Below are positions 9,878-18,592 of a DNA stretch of 64,000 bases, one piece after another (the first letter of the stretch is position 1; the number at the start of each line of letters is the position of its first letter). The notes under the pieces were generated by a model. The model made no database searches, had not been told where the DNA came from, and saw only the letters and a list, made by a program, of their open reading frames with translations. Source of the stretch: Dactylis glomerata (Eukaryota > Streptophyta > Magnoliopsida > Poales > Poaceae); NCBI GenBank assembly GCA_007115705.1, contig QXEO01000247.1, forward strand, positions 16,745,952-16,809,951, written 5' to 3'. The position numbers and the translations under genes are program-made.

Positions 9878-11509
9878 TCACATGATGTGTTGTACACCGA
9901 TCTCCTTTGCGACACGTAGCCCGTGTAGTAGCGCTTCATACTCCGCGATGTTATTGGTGGTGGGGAAGTGAATCTGGAGAACGTAGCTGAGCTCATCTCC
10001 CTTAGGAGATTTGAGCGTCACTCCAGCCCCCGAGCCGTGTAGCAACTTTGAGCCATCAAAGTGCATCACCCAATGCTCTGGTTCTGGGACGGGCGTAGTC
10101 TCTTGTGCTTCTTTCCAATCCGCCATAAACTCCGCCAACGCCTGAGACTTGATGGCGGTGCGAGGCTTGTAGTCGATGTCGAAAGAGGCCAATTCAATGC
10201 CCCACTTCGCAACTCGTCCTGTTGCGTCGCTGTTGTTGATGATGTCCTTCAGTGGGGCTTTGCTCACCACTGTGATCTTATGGTCATAGAAGTAATGCCT
10301 TAACTTACAAGAAGCTAGGAAAACTCCGTATGCCAATTTTTGGTAGTGAGGGTAGCGCTGCTTGGATTCCGTCAGGACCTCGCTGACATAGTAGACTGGT
10401 CGCTGTACGCCATACTCCTGCGCTTCTTCCTTACGCTCTACTACCATGACGATGCTGACCACCCTATTGGTTGCCGCCATGTATAGTAACATGGGCTCCT
10501 GGTCTTCGGGTGCCGCTAGGACTGGTGTAGTGGATAACACTCTCTTCAGATCCTTAAGTGCAGCGTCTGCCTCGTCGGTCCAGACGAATTCGTCTGATTT
10601 CTTCATCAGCTTGTAGAATGGCAAAGCCTTCTCGCCAAGATGACTGATGAATCTGCTCACTGCTGCCACGCAGCCTGTGAGTCTCTGCACGTCTTTTAGG
10701 TTGATGGGTCGGGAGATGTCGAGGATTGCCTTGATCTTCTCCGGGTTAACCTCAATTCCGCGGTGGGAGACGATGAATCCTAGGAGTTGTCCAGCTGGGA
10801 CCCCGAAGACGCACTTCGTTGGGTTAAGCATCATGTTGTACTTCCTGAGATTGTCAAAGGTCTCTCGCAAATCCGCTATAAGGCCATCTTGCTTCTTGGA
10901 CATGACTGCGATGTCATCCACGTATGCGTGGATATTTCGTCCGATTTGATCCGCCAGGCACTTTTGCATAGTGCGCTGATACGTTGCTCCTGCGTTTTTC
11001 AGACCGAATGGCATTGTGACATAGCAATATGTGCCATAAGGTGTTACGAACGACGTAGCGAGCTGATCGGACTTTTTCATCTTGATCTGGTGGTATTCGG
11101 AGTAGGCATCTAAGAAACACAGTAGCTCCGATCCCGCCGTCGAGTCAATGACTTGGTCAATGCGAGGCAAGGGAAAAGGGTCTTTTGGACATGCTTTGTT
11201 CAGGCCAGTGTAATCTACACACATGCGCAGAACTTTTGTGTTTTTCTTAGGAACTAGTACCGGATTTGCCACCCACTTGGTATGTATCACTTCCTTGATG
11301 AAGCCTGCTTTCAACAGCTTGGAAATTTCCTTTGCTATGACGCGACGCTTTTCATCTCCGAAGCGTCTCATGGCTTGTCTTACTGGCTTTGAGCCAGGAA
11401 TTATCTGCAGAGCGTGCTCGGCGAGTTCCCTGGGTACACCCGTCATGTCAGATGGCTGCCATGCGAAGATGTCCCGGTTCTCACGGAGGAACTCGACGAG
11501 CGCGCTTTC
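9878..11509 (-). CDS. Nested Gypsy pol, central part: reverse transcriptase and RNase H
   Basis: It is open from the TAG at 11510-11512 to the TGA at 9878-9880 in the same frame as gag and integrase. Reverse transcriptase motifs are clear: the LVPKK and CVDYTGLNKACPKD region, the palm motif MPFGLKNAGATYQR, and the catalytic YVDD at 10913-10924. An RT-linked RNase H follows, then a second RNase H-like fold (HFDGSK ... NNIAEYEAL) running across the TGA, as in Tat-lineage elements. The TGA replaces what reads like a CGA codon, consistent with deamination at a methylated CpG. Confidence 0.93.
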   Translation of the reverse strand, partial: ESALVEFLRENRDIFAWQPSDMTGVPRELAEHALQIIPGSKPVRQAMRRFGDEKRRVIAKEISKLLKAGFIKEVIHTKWVANPVLVPKKNTKVLRMCVDYTGLNKACPKDPFPLPRIDQVIDSTAGSELLCFLDAYSEYHQIKMKKSDQLATSFVTPYGTYCYVTMPFGLKNAGATYQRTMQKCLADQIGRNIHAYVDDIAVMSKKQDGLIADLRETFDNLRKYNMMLNPTKCVFGVPAGQLLGFIVSHRGIEVNPEKIKAILDISRPINLKDVQRLTGCVAAVSRFISHLGEKALPFYKLMKKSDEFVWTDEADAALKDLKRVLSTTPVLAAPEDQEPMLLYMAATNRVVSIVMVVERKEEAQEYGVQRPVYYVSEVLTESKQRYPHYQKLAYGVFLASCKLRHYFYDHKITVVSKAPLKDIINNSDATGRVAKWGIELASFDIDYKPRTAIKSQALAEFMADWKEAQETTPVPEPEHWVMHFDGSKLLHGSGAGVTLKSPKGDELSYVLQIHFPTTNNIAEYEALLHGLRVAKEIGVQHIM

Positions 11510-14500
11510 CTATGCGGGGGACAAATTTGTCCCAATGGCGGTGGTCTTGGCGGCATCGCCAGCGACAAGTTCCACCTGTTTTGTATCGACTGTAGGCTTG
11601 AAGGTGGGCGGGGAGGCGGAAACCTCCTGCTTGGATGCCGGCATCTCCGCGGGGTCTGCAGCGGCGTGGATTTCTTTGAATTCCTCACCGAAGAACACTG
11701 CTTCCGCGAAGGCGGCTTCTCCTTCCTCGCACTCCTTTGCCTTTCTGAAACTGCCATAAACGGTGATTATGCCATCCGGTCCTGGCATCTTCAGTTGATT
11801 GTAGATGTAGCATGGCCTTGCGTGAAAGCTGTGGAAGGCCGGGCGCCCGAAGATCACGTGGTAAGTGCTTTTGAACGGGACCACCTCGAAGGTTATGGGC
11901 TCTTCCCTGTAGTTATCCTCACTACCGAAGGCAACCTTGAGCGTGATGGACCCGAGGGACTTGGCCTGGCGACCAGGAACCACCCCATAAAAGGTGACCG
12001 CGCTATGGCGGAGTTGGGTCTTGGTGAGGCCGAGCTTTGTGAGCGTTTCCACGTACATGATGTTCAGGCTGCTTCCGCCATCCATTAAGCATTTGGAGAA
12101 CTCGTAGCCATGGATTACAGGGCATACCACCATGGCGTAATAGCCATCTGGGATGTGCTCTGGATGATCATCGCGGCTCCAGTGCACCGGTACTTCGGAC
12201 CATCTGACGTACTGGCGGATTTTTGGCACGGTGGCATTAAGTGAGCGCATAGCAGCTCTCTGTGCCTCAGCCGTGGGGGGTCCAAGGAATGTGTGAAAGG
12301 CACCTTTTTTGTCCTTGATTGGGTTACCCTTGCCAGTACCACCCTCTGCCTTTTCGGCGGGTTTGGGCGCAGGGTCTTCATCCATATCGCTGCCATCCCT
12401 AGACTCCTTGTCTTTATCCGCTTTTCCTTTGCCACGAGGCCGTTGTCGCCGGCTGCGCTTGAAGCCAGCTTCTTGATCCGCCTTGAGGTCGTTGACAAAC
12501 TTGCAGTTCCGGTTGGTGTGGTTGCACTTCCCTGAGGCGTCACGATGGGCAAAACATGGCATGTCGCGGTATTCGTCGTAAGACACGGGGGCGGATGGCG
12601 CCGAAGCGGGAGTTGCAGAACTCCGCGGCTGGCCACCGCCACCTCCGCGTCCCCTGCCGCGCTGGCTGCTTTGACCCTTGTCAGCGAAGGTTGTGGCCAC
12701 CATGTCCGGGGCCTGCGGCTCTTCTGGCGGATTCTTCCGTTTGTTACTGCTATTCCGCTTTCCAGTGTTCTGGATGGCGGAAGCCTTCAGAGATTCGCGG
12801 GCGTCGTCGTCGGCGGCCGCGTAATTGCTTGCGATGGTGATCATGGAATTTAGGGTCAATTTCCCTTCGTTCCTTTCCCGCAACAGGCGATGGCGGAGCA
12901 GTTGGCCTCTCTCCAAACTGTCAATGAACGCGAGGATGGCGGATTCGTCAGTAACCCCTTCACAGGAGTTCTTCATATCCAGCCATCGCGCGAGGAAAGT
13001 TCGGGAGGTCTCGTCGTCGGCTCGTCGGCACCGTTGGAGGTCACCAATGTTGTGGGGTCTCTTGTAAGTCCCCTCGAAATTTTCTGTGAACGCAGTTTGC
13101 ATATCGAACCAGGTTTGGATGGAGTTTTCTGCCAGGTCATTGATCCACTGCCTCGCAGTGCCGGATAGCATCAGGGGCAAATAGCGGACAGCGACATTGG
13201 GAGATCCCCCGGTGAATTGTACTGCGTTGAAGTAGTCTTGTAGCCAGGTCAAAGGCCTATCGACTCCATTGTACTGGCGGATATTTTTCTCGATTTTGAA
13301 CCCATACGGGATGGGCTCGTCACGAATCCGTGGTCCAAAGCACTTAGGGCCGAGGAAGAAGGCTGTTTGAGACTTGGCAATCTCATTTAGATGGGTACGG
13401 GCGTCGTAGGGCTTCTGGTCTGGCGGATCCTTGCGGGAGTTGCGCGATCTTGCTGGCCCGCCGCCATGAGGGCTCCCTGGTGGGGATGGCGAAGGGTCGC
13501 GTCTGCGCTTACTCTCGCCGTCCTGCGACTGTTCTCTGCAGCTACGACTTCCGTCCGTTCTTCGTGAGGATGGATTATTGTCATGGCGGCGGGAGCTTTG
13601 CCCTTTGTCATCGTGGCGGCGCGTGGAGCGATGCTTATCCTTGTCACCGTCACGATGCGTGCCGTCGTCATGGCGAGATCGGTCCCTTCTCTTGGATCCG
13701 CCATCCCTGCTGTTTTCCCGTCGTGGCGGATCGTCTCTGCGTCCAGCGTCACGGCTTCGTCCTCGTTTGCCATCATTGTCGATTATGACGATTCCTCCCT
13801 TAGGGACTTCGAACGTCTTATGCTTTGGCGGTGGCATGTTGGTCTTATGGCGAGGAGCAGCAGTGGTTTGTTGGTATCCGTAAGCCGGGTAATTCTTGCG
13901 GGGTGGCGATGGATTTCTCTGTGGGCCTTTGCCATGTGGTTTGTCGTCATCGGAGGATATTGGGATGGCGTGTCTCCGATTGCGAGCTTCTCTTCTTCGG
14001 ATCTCCGAGGATCCGGTATGAGACTCGTTGTCAGGACGACCACCATTATTACCAGCTCCCTGAGCTTTAGACGCAGTACTGGACCTGCATAGCGCAGGAT
14101 CAGATTCAAGGCGTCGTGATGACGCAGCCTTCTCCTGCTGCACTAATGCCTTGGTCATCAGTTTAACCGCTGTCTCTAGGGCTGCTGGGCTTTTATTATG
14201 CTCCAATAGCTCCTTTGCAGCCACGATGTTCTCGATGGGCGTAGCCCTAACTTCATCGTGGTTTTTGTCCACGTATGGCGGATTCTTGATGTACATCCTG
14301 GCCGGAGTTTCCGCTGTTGGTACGGTGAACTCAAGGTTTCGTGCCAGCTGCGGGTCGCCTCCCTCGTTGATCTGGTTCTGGACGAGAGTAACATACTTCT
14401 CCTCCATGTTCCTTGCGCGCTTCAGCGTGTCCTGAGCTTTAGCAATGTCGTCATCAATCTGCTTGCCCATCTTCTCGACTCGCTTTGCTTCCTTGAGGAG

Positions 14501-15205
14501 TGCTCGCCTTTTCTTCTCGAGATCGTTCACATCTCTGACATAGTCAGGGGTGATTGGATCTGCTAGAGTTCCATAGACGACCTTGTCCAGCGGGGTCGTG
14601 AAGTCTTCTTGGTGCTGGTCCTCGGGGATGGCAGGTAGCGGCCTGGGTCCGCCATGAATCTCGGGAAGTTGCTCCGCGGCGGGATCAGCGGCTGGTGGCG
14701 GGTTACCCTGCTCATTGCCGGCATCTCCGTCGTGGACTGCCTGAGATGGCGGATCACCGGTTGTCTGCCCAGCATCATCTCCTTTGTTGGTGATAAACAC
14801 CTGCTTGGCCGCTGCTTGTTGCTCTTCAAGTGCCTGCTGCGCCAATTCCGCCTCGAGTTTCCTCATGGCGGCATCGTAATGGTCAGAATCATAGCCTTTG
14901 CTATCCCAGTCATCCGATTCACCACTTTCGTTAAGTGCCTCTAGGATGGATTCACCTGGGCTATCTTCTCCGTTGGAGGTAGATCCCGAAGTGATACCTG
15001 CGAATGCCACAAGGCAGTACCGCGGTGTCTCTAACGCCAGATTGCTCATGGCGGATTCACTGCGGTCTTCCACCACTTCCTCTACCTCTGGGGCGGGCTG
15101 GGTGGGGTTATTTTTCAGATCCGATCTGGGCATCTTGGAAACTTCCAGATCAGATGAGTCCTCCGTATCCAGCTCGAAAGCGGTCCGTTTGGGGATTTCA
15201 GCCAT
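11510..15205 (-). CDS. Nested Gypsy gag-protease
   Basis: The frame is open from inside the LTR, but the first sensible ATG after the primer-binding site is 15205, which I take as the start. The N-terminal half is long, charged and probably disordered (Arg/Asp/Ser-rich, nt ~13400-13900). A retrotransposon gag domain follows (nt ~12830-13350, with W-F spacing and the YL-L-SGTARQW segment). After it comes a Cys/His cluster resembling an atypical zinc knuckle near 12480-12570 and an aspartic protease with a DGGSS active-site motif near 12080. The ORF ends at a TAG (11510-11512) directly in frame with reverse transcriptase, so gag and pol were one reading frame. Whether the TAG is a mutation or a readthrough stop cannot be decided from one copy; the flanking codons look like an interrupted pol. 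Confidence 0.9.
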   Translation of the reverse strand: MAEIPKRTAFELDTEDSSDLEVSKMPRSDLKNNPTQPAPEVEEVVEDRSESAMSNLALETPRYCLVAFAGITSGSTSNGEDSPGESILEALNESGESDDWDSKGYDSDHYDAAMRKLEAELAQQALEEQQAAAKQVFITNKGDDAGQTTGDPPSQAVHDGDAGNEQGNPPPAADPAAEQLPEIHGGPRPLPAIPEDQHQEDFTTPLDKVVYGTLADPITPDYVRDVNDLEKKRRALLKEAKRVEKMGKQIDDDIAKAQDTLKRARNMEEKYVTLVQNQINEGGDPQLARNLEFTVPTAETPARMYIKNPPYVDKNHDEVRATPIENIVAAKELLEHNKSPAALETAVKLMTKALVQQEKAASSRRLESDPALCRSSTASKAQGAGNNGGRPDNESHTGSSEIRRREARNRRHAIPISSDDDKPHGKGPQRNPSPPRKNYPAYGYQQTTAAPRHKTNMPPPKHKTFEVPKGGIVIIDNDGKRGRSRDAGRRDDPPRRENSRDGGSKRRDRSRHDDGTHRDGDKDKHRSTRRHDDKGQSSRRHDNNPSSRRTDGSRSCREQSQDGESKRRRDPSPSPPGSPHGGGPARSRNSRKDPPDQKPYDARTHLNEIAKSQTAFFLGPKCFGPRIRDEPIPYGFKIEKNIRQYNGVDRPLTWLQDYFNAVQFTGGSPNVAVRYLPLMLSGTARQWINDLAENSIQTWFDMQTAFTENFEGTYKRPHNIGDLQRCRRADDETSRTFLARWLDMKNSCEGVTDESAILAFIDSLERGQLLRHRLLRERNEGKLTLNSMITIASNYAAADDDARESLKASAIQNTGKRNSSNKRKNPPEEPQAPDMVATTFADKGQSSQRGRGRGGGGGQPRSSATPASAPSAPVSYDEYRDMPCFAHRDASGKCNHTNRNCKFVNDLKADQEAGFKRSRRQRPRGKGKADKDKESRDGSDMDEDPAPKPAEKAEGGTGKGNPIKDKKGAFHTFLGPPTAEAQRAAMRSLNATVPKIRQYVRWSEVPVHWSRDDHPEHIPDGYYAMVVCPVIHGYEFSKCLMDGGSSLNIMYVETLTKLGLTKTQLRHSAVTFYGVVPGRQAKSLGSITLKVAFGSEDNYREEPITFEVVPFKSTYHVIFGRPAFHSFHARPCYIYNQLKMPGPDGIITVYGSFRKAKECEEGEAAFAEAVFFGEEFKEIHAAADPAEMPASKQEVSASPPTFKPTVDTKQVELVAGDAAKTTAIGTNLSPA

Positions 15206-15446
15206 ACCAATCCGCCGGAAATTGGTTTCCGTAGCGGGGGTAGGGTTTGTCTCTCCAATGAAGATATGGATATCTCCAATCGGGATGACGGTGAATCGAG
15301 CAGGGTCTTCTCTAGCCGGCACCCAGAGGTTATCCGCTGGGACGATGGGGAAGCCGGAATCGTAGAGGACGCGCCCGATGGCGACGGTGTCGCCGATGCC
15401 TGCGAAGGCGGATCCCGCCTGGATCCGCGCTCCAGACGCGCTCCGC

Positions 15447-15464
15447 CCCACGGTGGGCGCCAAC
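15447..15464 (-). other. Primer-binding site of the nested Gypsy element
   Basis: On the - strand TGGCGCCCACCGTGGGGC begins about two bases after the 5' LTR end, the position expected for a plant Gypsy primer-binding site. It should pair with a tRNA whose 3' end reads GGCGCCA. Confidence 0.85.
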
Positions 15465-16033
15465 TGTCGTGGTTTCGTCAACAGATCTGCCATAGGGGTA
15501 GGTGTATGGCGGTTTGTGGAAGGGGGTGAACACGGAGGAGCGATCCAGGACGGTGGTAGCACGAGTTTACCCAGCTTCAGATCCCGCAACGGTGGCGAGA
15601 CCCTACGTGCTGCTATAATTCACTATAAGGCAACAAGTGCTCGGTTACAATGATGAGGTTGGCTGTTTCGCTATGCGATTGGCCGTAAGATTGGTCTGAT
15701 GCCTCAAGGGCTGCTCCACGCCGGGCTTATAAAGGCGCCTGGCGTGGGTACCGGAGCGGATACAACTTGGAATCCTAGACTAAGTCCTGCGCGTACGCTA
15801 CAAGGTCACCCGCCATGGGCCGTCATGCGGATCCGCCATAAGCTCGCCGCTAGTAGCCCGCCATGGGCCTGTCTCCGGATCCGCCATAAGCGCCTGCGTC
15901 CAGTACCGCCGTGCCATCATCAGCAACTGGGCCGCCCAGTATGGCGAATCCGCCATACCACCCCTGATAGGCCACCCTGGCTTGCTGATCTAGGACTACG
16001 TCACTGGTATACCTATTTGGTATATCCCCAACA
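15465..16033 (-). repeat. 5' LTR of the nested Gypsy element (right end)
   Basis: 569 bp, the partner of 3099-3678, with the same TG...CA ends. It is directly followed by the GTTCT duplication at 16034-16038. Confidence 0.95.
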
Positions 16034-16038
16034 GTTCT
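16034..16038. repeat. Target-site duplication GTTCT, right copy
   Basis: Partner of 3094-3098. Collapsing the two copies restores one uninterrupted frame in the outer element's ORF. Confidence 0.95.
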
Positions 16039-17061
16039 TTCCTATGGTTTGTTTGCACACATGTTGATGATGATTTTGATATCTTGCCGTATGTGTTTTT
16101 GCCAAACTCTCCTCATGTTGCTTCAAGAATGTTGACTACTTGCTCTTTCCAAAGCCTTGAGTGCAATAATATGCATATCTTTCAACATGAGATGGACACC
16201 ACGGTCTTCTCAAATTTTGATGAAGTTTTTGTGTTCCCACATTTGGAAGATGTTCAAACAATTTGCTTACACATAGACCTTGCATATGCATTCCCTTTAT
16301 TATACTTGTGTTGTGCTAATTGTGTTGTGAACAAGAATGGACATGTCCTTGATGATATGCTCCCCTATCACGCACACACATACTTTGCTTGGTCTTTGTT
16401 GTGCGTAGGTACACATGGATATTATTGGTGGATGCGCTCCCGCGAGTGGTTTCAATCAATCATTTCTACAACGAGAGCACATCAACAACTTTGTAAGGTG
16501 ACCTCCTTCTACTCACGAACTCATGCCATAAACTACAAGAATTGGCTACTCTTTGAGTGTTGTTTTGCTTTGCTTGTGACCTTTGTAGGACTCATGGAAG
16601 GTGAAGGAACATGGAAGAGTTGCCAAACCGATCTTCGCAAGAACGACCACATGGTGCACTCCAAGTACAATCGCCTACATCTACCTCCCCTACATGATGA
16701 TGTTGAGTCAACGTCGAGGACGACGTTCTTTGAAGCGGGGGGAGATGATACGGGGTGGCTTTCGAACCTCACAACATCATGTGCGTCAACAATCAAGTCT
16801 GACATCATCGAGGCATGGAAGAGAAGAAAGAAGAAGAACAACCGAAAAGAAGCTTGGAAGCGCCGCAAGAAGAGGTTGCGGCTGAAGCTAGACCAGCTAA
16901 ATCCGGTCCCACACCGGCTTAAGCCGGCCCCACCGGCTAAAGCCGGCCTTAACCCCGGCTATAGCCGGCCTGCTCGTGTCAGCTATGTCTTGGCCATGAA
17001 GTCAACTTTGTTATCTTTCTCCCTAGTGACCAAACTACCCCTAGCTCGTGGCTCCCTATAG
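16039..17061 (+). CDS. Outer-element ORF, second part: cysteine-repeat protein, basic C-terminus
   Basis: This continues the ORF 1416-3098 in the same frame after removal of the nested element. It has two more (N/T)CSF modules (nt ~16036 and 16137) and a second YHAHT...CVGT motif (nt ~16369-16410) like the one in the first part, showing that the protein grew by module duplication. After 16746 the frame runs into the 3' LTR, where it becomes extremely basic (AWKRRKK repeated) and Pro-rich across the CCGG palindromes, and stops at 17059-17061. The LTR-encoded tail may be only chance readthrough. Confidence 0.55.
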   Translation, partial: FLWFVCTHVDDDFDILPYVFLPNSPHVASRMLTTCSFQSLECNNMHIFQHEMDTTVFSNFDEVFVFPHLEDVQTICLHIDLAYAFPLLYLCCANCVVNKNGHVLDDMLPYHAHTYFAWSLLCVGTHGYYWWMRSREWFQSIISTTRAHQQLCKVTSFYSRTHAINYKNWLLFECCFALLVTFVGLMEGEGTWKSCQTDLRKNDHMVHSKYNRLHLPPLHDDVESTSRTTFFEAGGDDTGWLSNLTTSCASTIKSDIIEAWKRRKKKNNRKEAWKRRKKRLRLKLDQLNPVPHRLKPAPPAKAGLNPGYSRPARVSYVLAMKSTLLSFSLVTKLPLARGSL

Positions 17062-17519
17062 ATATGGCTCCCCCTCCCCTAGAGATAGGAGAGATAAGAA
17101 TTAAGATAAAACATGGCTTCATGCCCTTTCCCTTAGGGAACTTGCTACTAGATCTCAAATCTAGAGTAAACCATCATCCCTCTTTGTTTGGGGTCTCTTC
17201 TATTTGGGGAATTCTACCTTGTAGTGGATCTCTTGCATACCTTTGTGTGTAATTCTATCCATTGATTTGGTCTCTTCCCCAAGTGGAATTCTACTCCTAG
17301 CAAATCAATCTCTCACAAGGAATTCTACTCTTGGAGTCTCTTCCTTGTGATTCTATTGAGTTGGTGAATCGGGCCAACGAGGACAACCGGTGTGTATCTT
17401 GTGTGTGTGTGTTTGCCTTCGATTTGTTCATCGTGTTCTTCGTGTTCATCCTCGTAATCCGCCGTAAATCTCGTGAATCCGTGAAGATCGGGCCACACCC
17501 AAGGGGTCACCCCACATCA
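16746..17519 (+). repeat. 3' LTR of the outer element
   Basis: 774 bp, TGATACGGGG to CCACATCA, with TGAT/ATCA inverted ends and a purine-rich tract just upstream. Its last 241 bases match window positions 1-268. It contains three palindromes of the CCGGCT(N2)AGCCGG type at 16914-16927, 16933-16946 and 16955-16968. Confidence 0.85.
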
Positions 17520-18592
17520 TTGGGGCATGTGGGCCCCACCATGGAGCCCTTCGGAACTTTCTAGAACATTCCGGTACTCTACCGAAAAAGTCCAGAACTC
17601 TTCCGAAACCCAAAAACTGCTTTCCATTATATGAATCTTATTCTCCGGACCATTCCGGAACCTCTCGTGATGTCCGGGATCTCATCCGAGACTCTGAACG
17701 AAAAACTCAATAACCAATTATCCATTCTATCCTAGCGTCGATGCACGTTAAGTGTGTGACCCTACGGGTTCGAGAATATACAGACATGATCTTCTATCAA
17801 TAATCAATAGCGGGATCTGGAAACCCATATTGACTCCCACATATTCATCGATGATCATATCGGATGAACCACGATGCCATGATTCAATTAATCCCGTATA
17901 TGTATTCCCTTCGTCTCGCGATATTTTACTTGCCCGAGATTCGATTGTCGGTATCGACATACCTAGTTCAATCTCATTCACAGCAAGTACTTTACTCGTT
18001 CCGTAATCCGATATCACTTTGTGATTAACTCCTTAACCACGTGCTTGCAAGCGGTGTTGATATCGATTACCGAGTGGGCCCGAAGTATATCTCTCCGACT
18101 CGGGAGGGACAAATTCCATCTCGATACATACAACCCAACAAGTACTTTCCGATCACCTGAGAGACACCTTTATGATCACCCTATCATAGGATGACGTTTG
18201 ATGACCTCAAAGCTTTCTTCCGATACCAGGGAGTTGTATTATCTCATGGTCTAAGGAATACAATACTTGACATAGGAAAAGCTTCGCAAAGATGAACACA
18301 ATGACACGATCTAATTGCTATGCTTTATTTGGGTCTGTCCATCACATCATTCTCCTAATGACATGACCTCATTATTAATCGACAACTCATGTCTATGGTT
18401 AGGAAACCTTAACCATCATTAATCAATGAGCTAGTCTAGTAGAGGCGTACTAGGGACACGGTGTTGTTCATAAACCACACAAGTATTAATGTTTCCGCTT
18501 AATACAATTATAGCATGGAGTATAAACATTATCATGAACAAGAAATATGATAATAACAATATTATTATTGCCTCTAGGGCATATTTCCTTCA
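17520..18592 (-). mobile_element. Partial BARE/WIS/Angela-type Copia LTR
   Basis: On the - strand the sequence starts TGAAGGAAATATGCCC and continues into CTAGAGGCAATAAT, the well-known start of Triticeae BARE-1/WIS/Angela LTRs. It ends with the family's CCGGAACTCTTCC-rich stretch. It is cut at 17519 by insertion of the outer element, so the rest lies left of the window. No element body or target duplication is visible here. Confidence 0.8.

Larger units (their letters stand above)
3099..16033 (-). mobile_element. Nested Ty3/Gypsy element, Tat/Retand-like, with antisense gene
   Basis: This 12.9-kb element is flanked by GTTCT duplications and has LTRs at 3099-3678 and 15465-16033. On the - strand the order is LTR, primer-binding site, gag-protease, reverse transcriptase, RNase H, integrase, an oppositely transcribed six-exon gene, LTR. 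Reverse transcriptase before integrase makes it Ty3/Gypsy. The RT sequence style, a second RNase H-like region upstream of integrase and the antisense gene before the 3' LTR fit the Tat/Retand lineage. The LTRs differ by four transitions and one 11-base indel in my alignment, so insertion was recent. Two in-frame stops in gag-pol and one in the antisense gene suggest this copy is inactive by itself. Confidence 0.95.
1..17519 (+). mobile_element. Outer LTR retrotransposon, 5' end outside the window, no recognisable pol
   Basis: The first 268 bases recur at 17279-17519, so the window opens inside the 5' LTR and the element closes with a 3' LTR at 16746-17519. A primer-binding site follows the 5' LTR at 271, and a purine-rich tract (GAAGCGGGGGGAGA) precedes the 3' LTR. 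The LTR starts TGAT and ends ATCA. The internal region holds one long ORF split by the nested element at 3099-16033. I see no reverse transcriptase, integrase or RNase H belonging to this element, so it should depend on proteins from another element. It is itself inserted in a BARE/Angela-type LTR whose remainder continues at 17520; the expected 5-bp target duplication is TTGGG at 17520-17524, with its partner lying left of the window. Confidence 0.85.

Noticed and set aside
15206..15589. Extended start of the nested gag ORF at 15589
   Set aside because: It would start inside the LTR and translate the primer-binding site; the first ATG after the primer site is 15205.
11223..15653. Many + strand ORFs of 80-220 residues
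   Set aside because: Antisense shadows of gag-pol produced by its high GC content; no domain visible.
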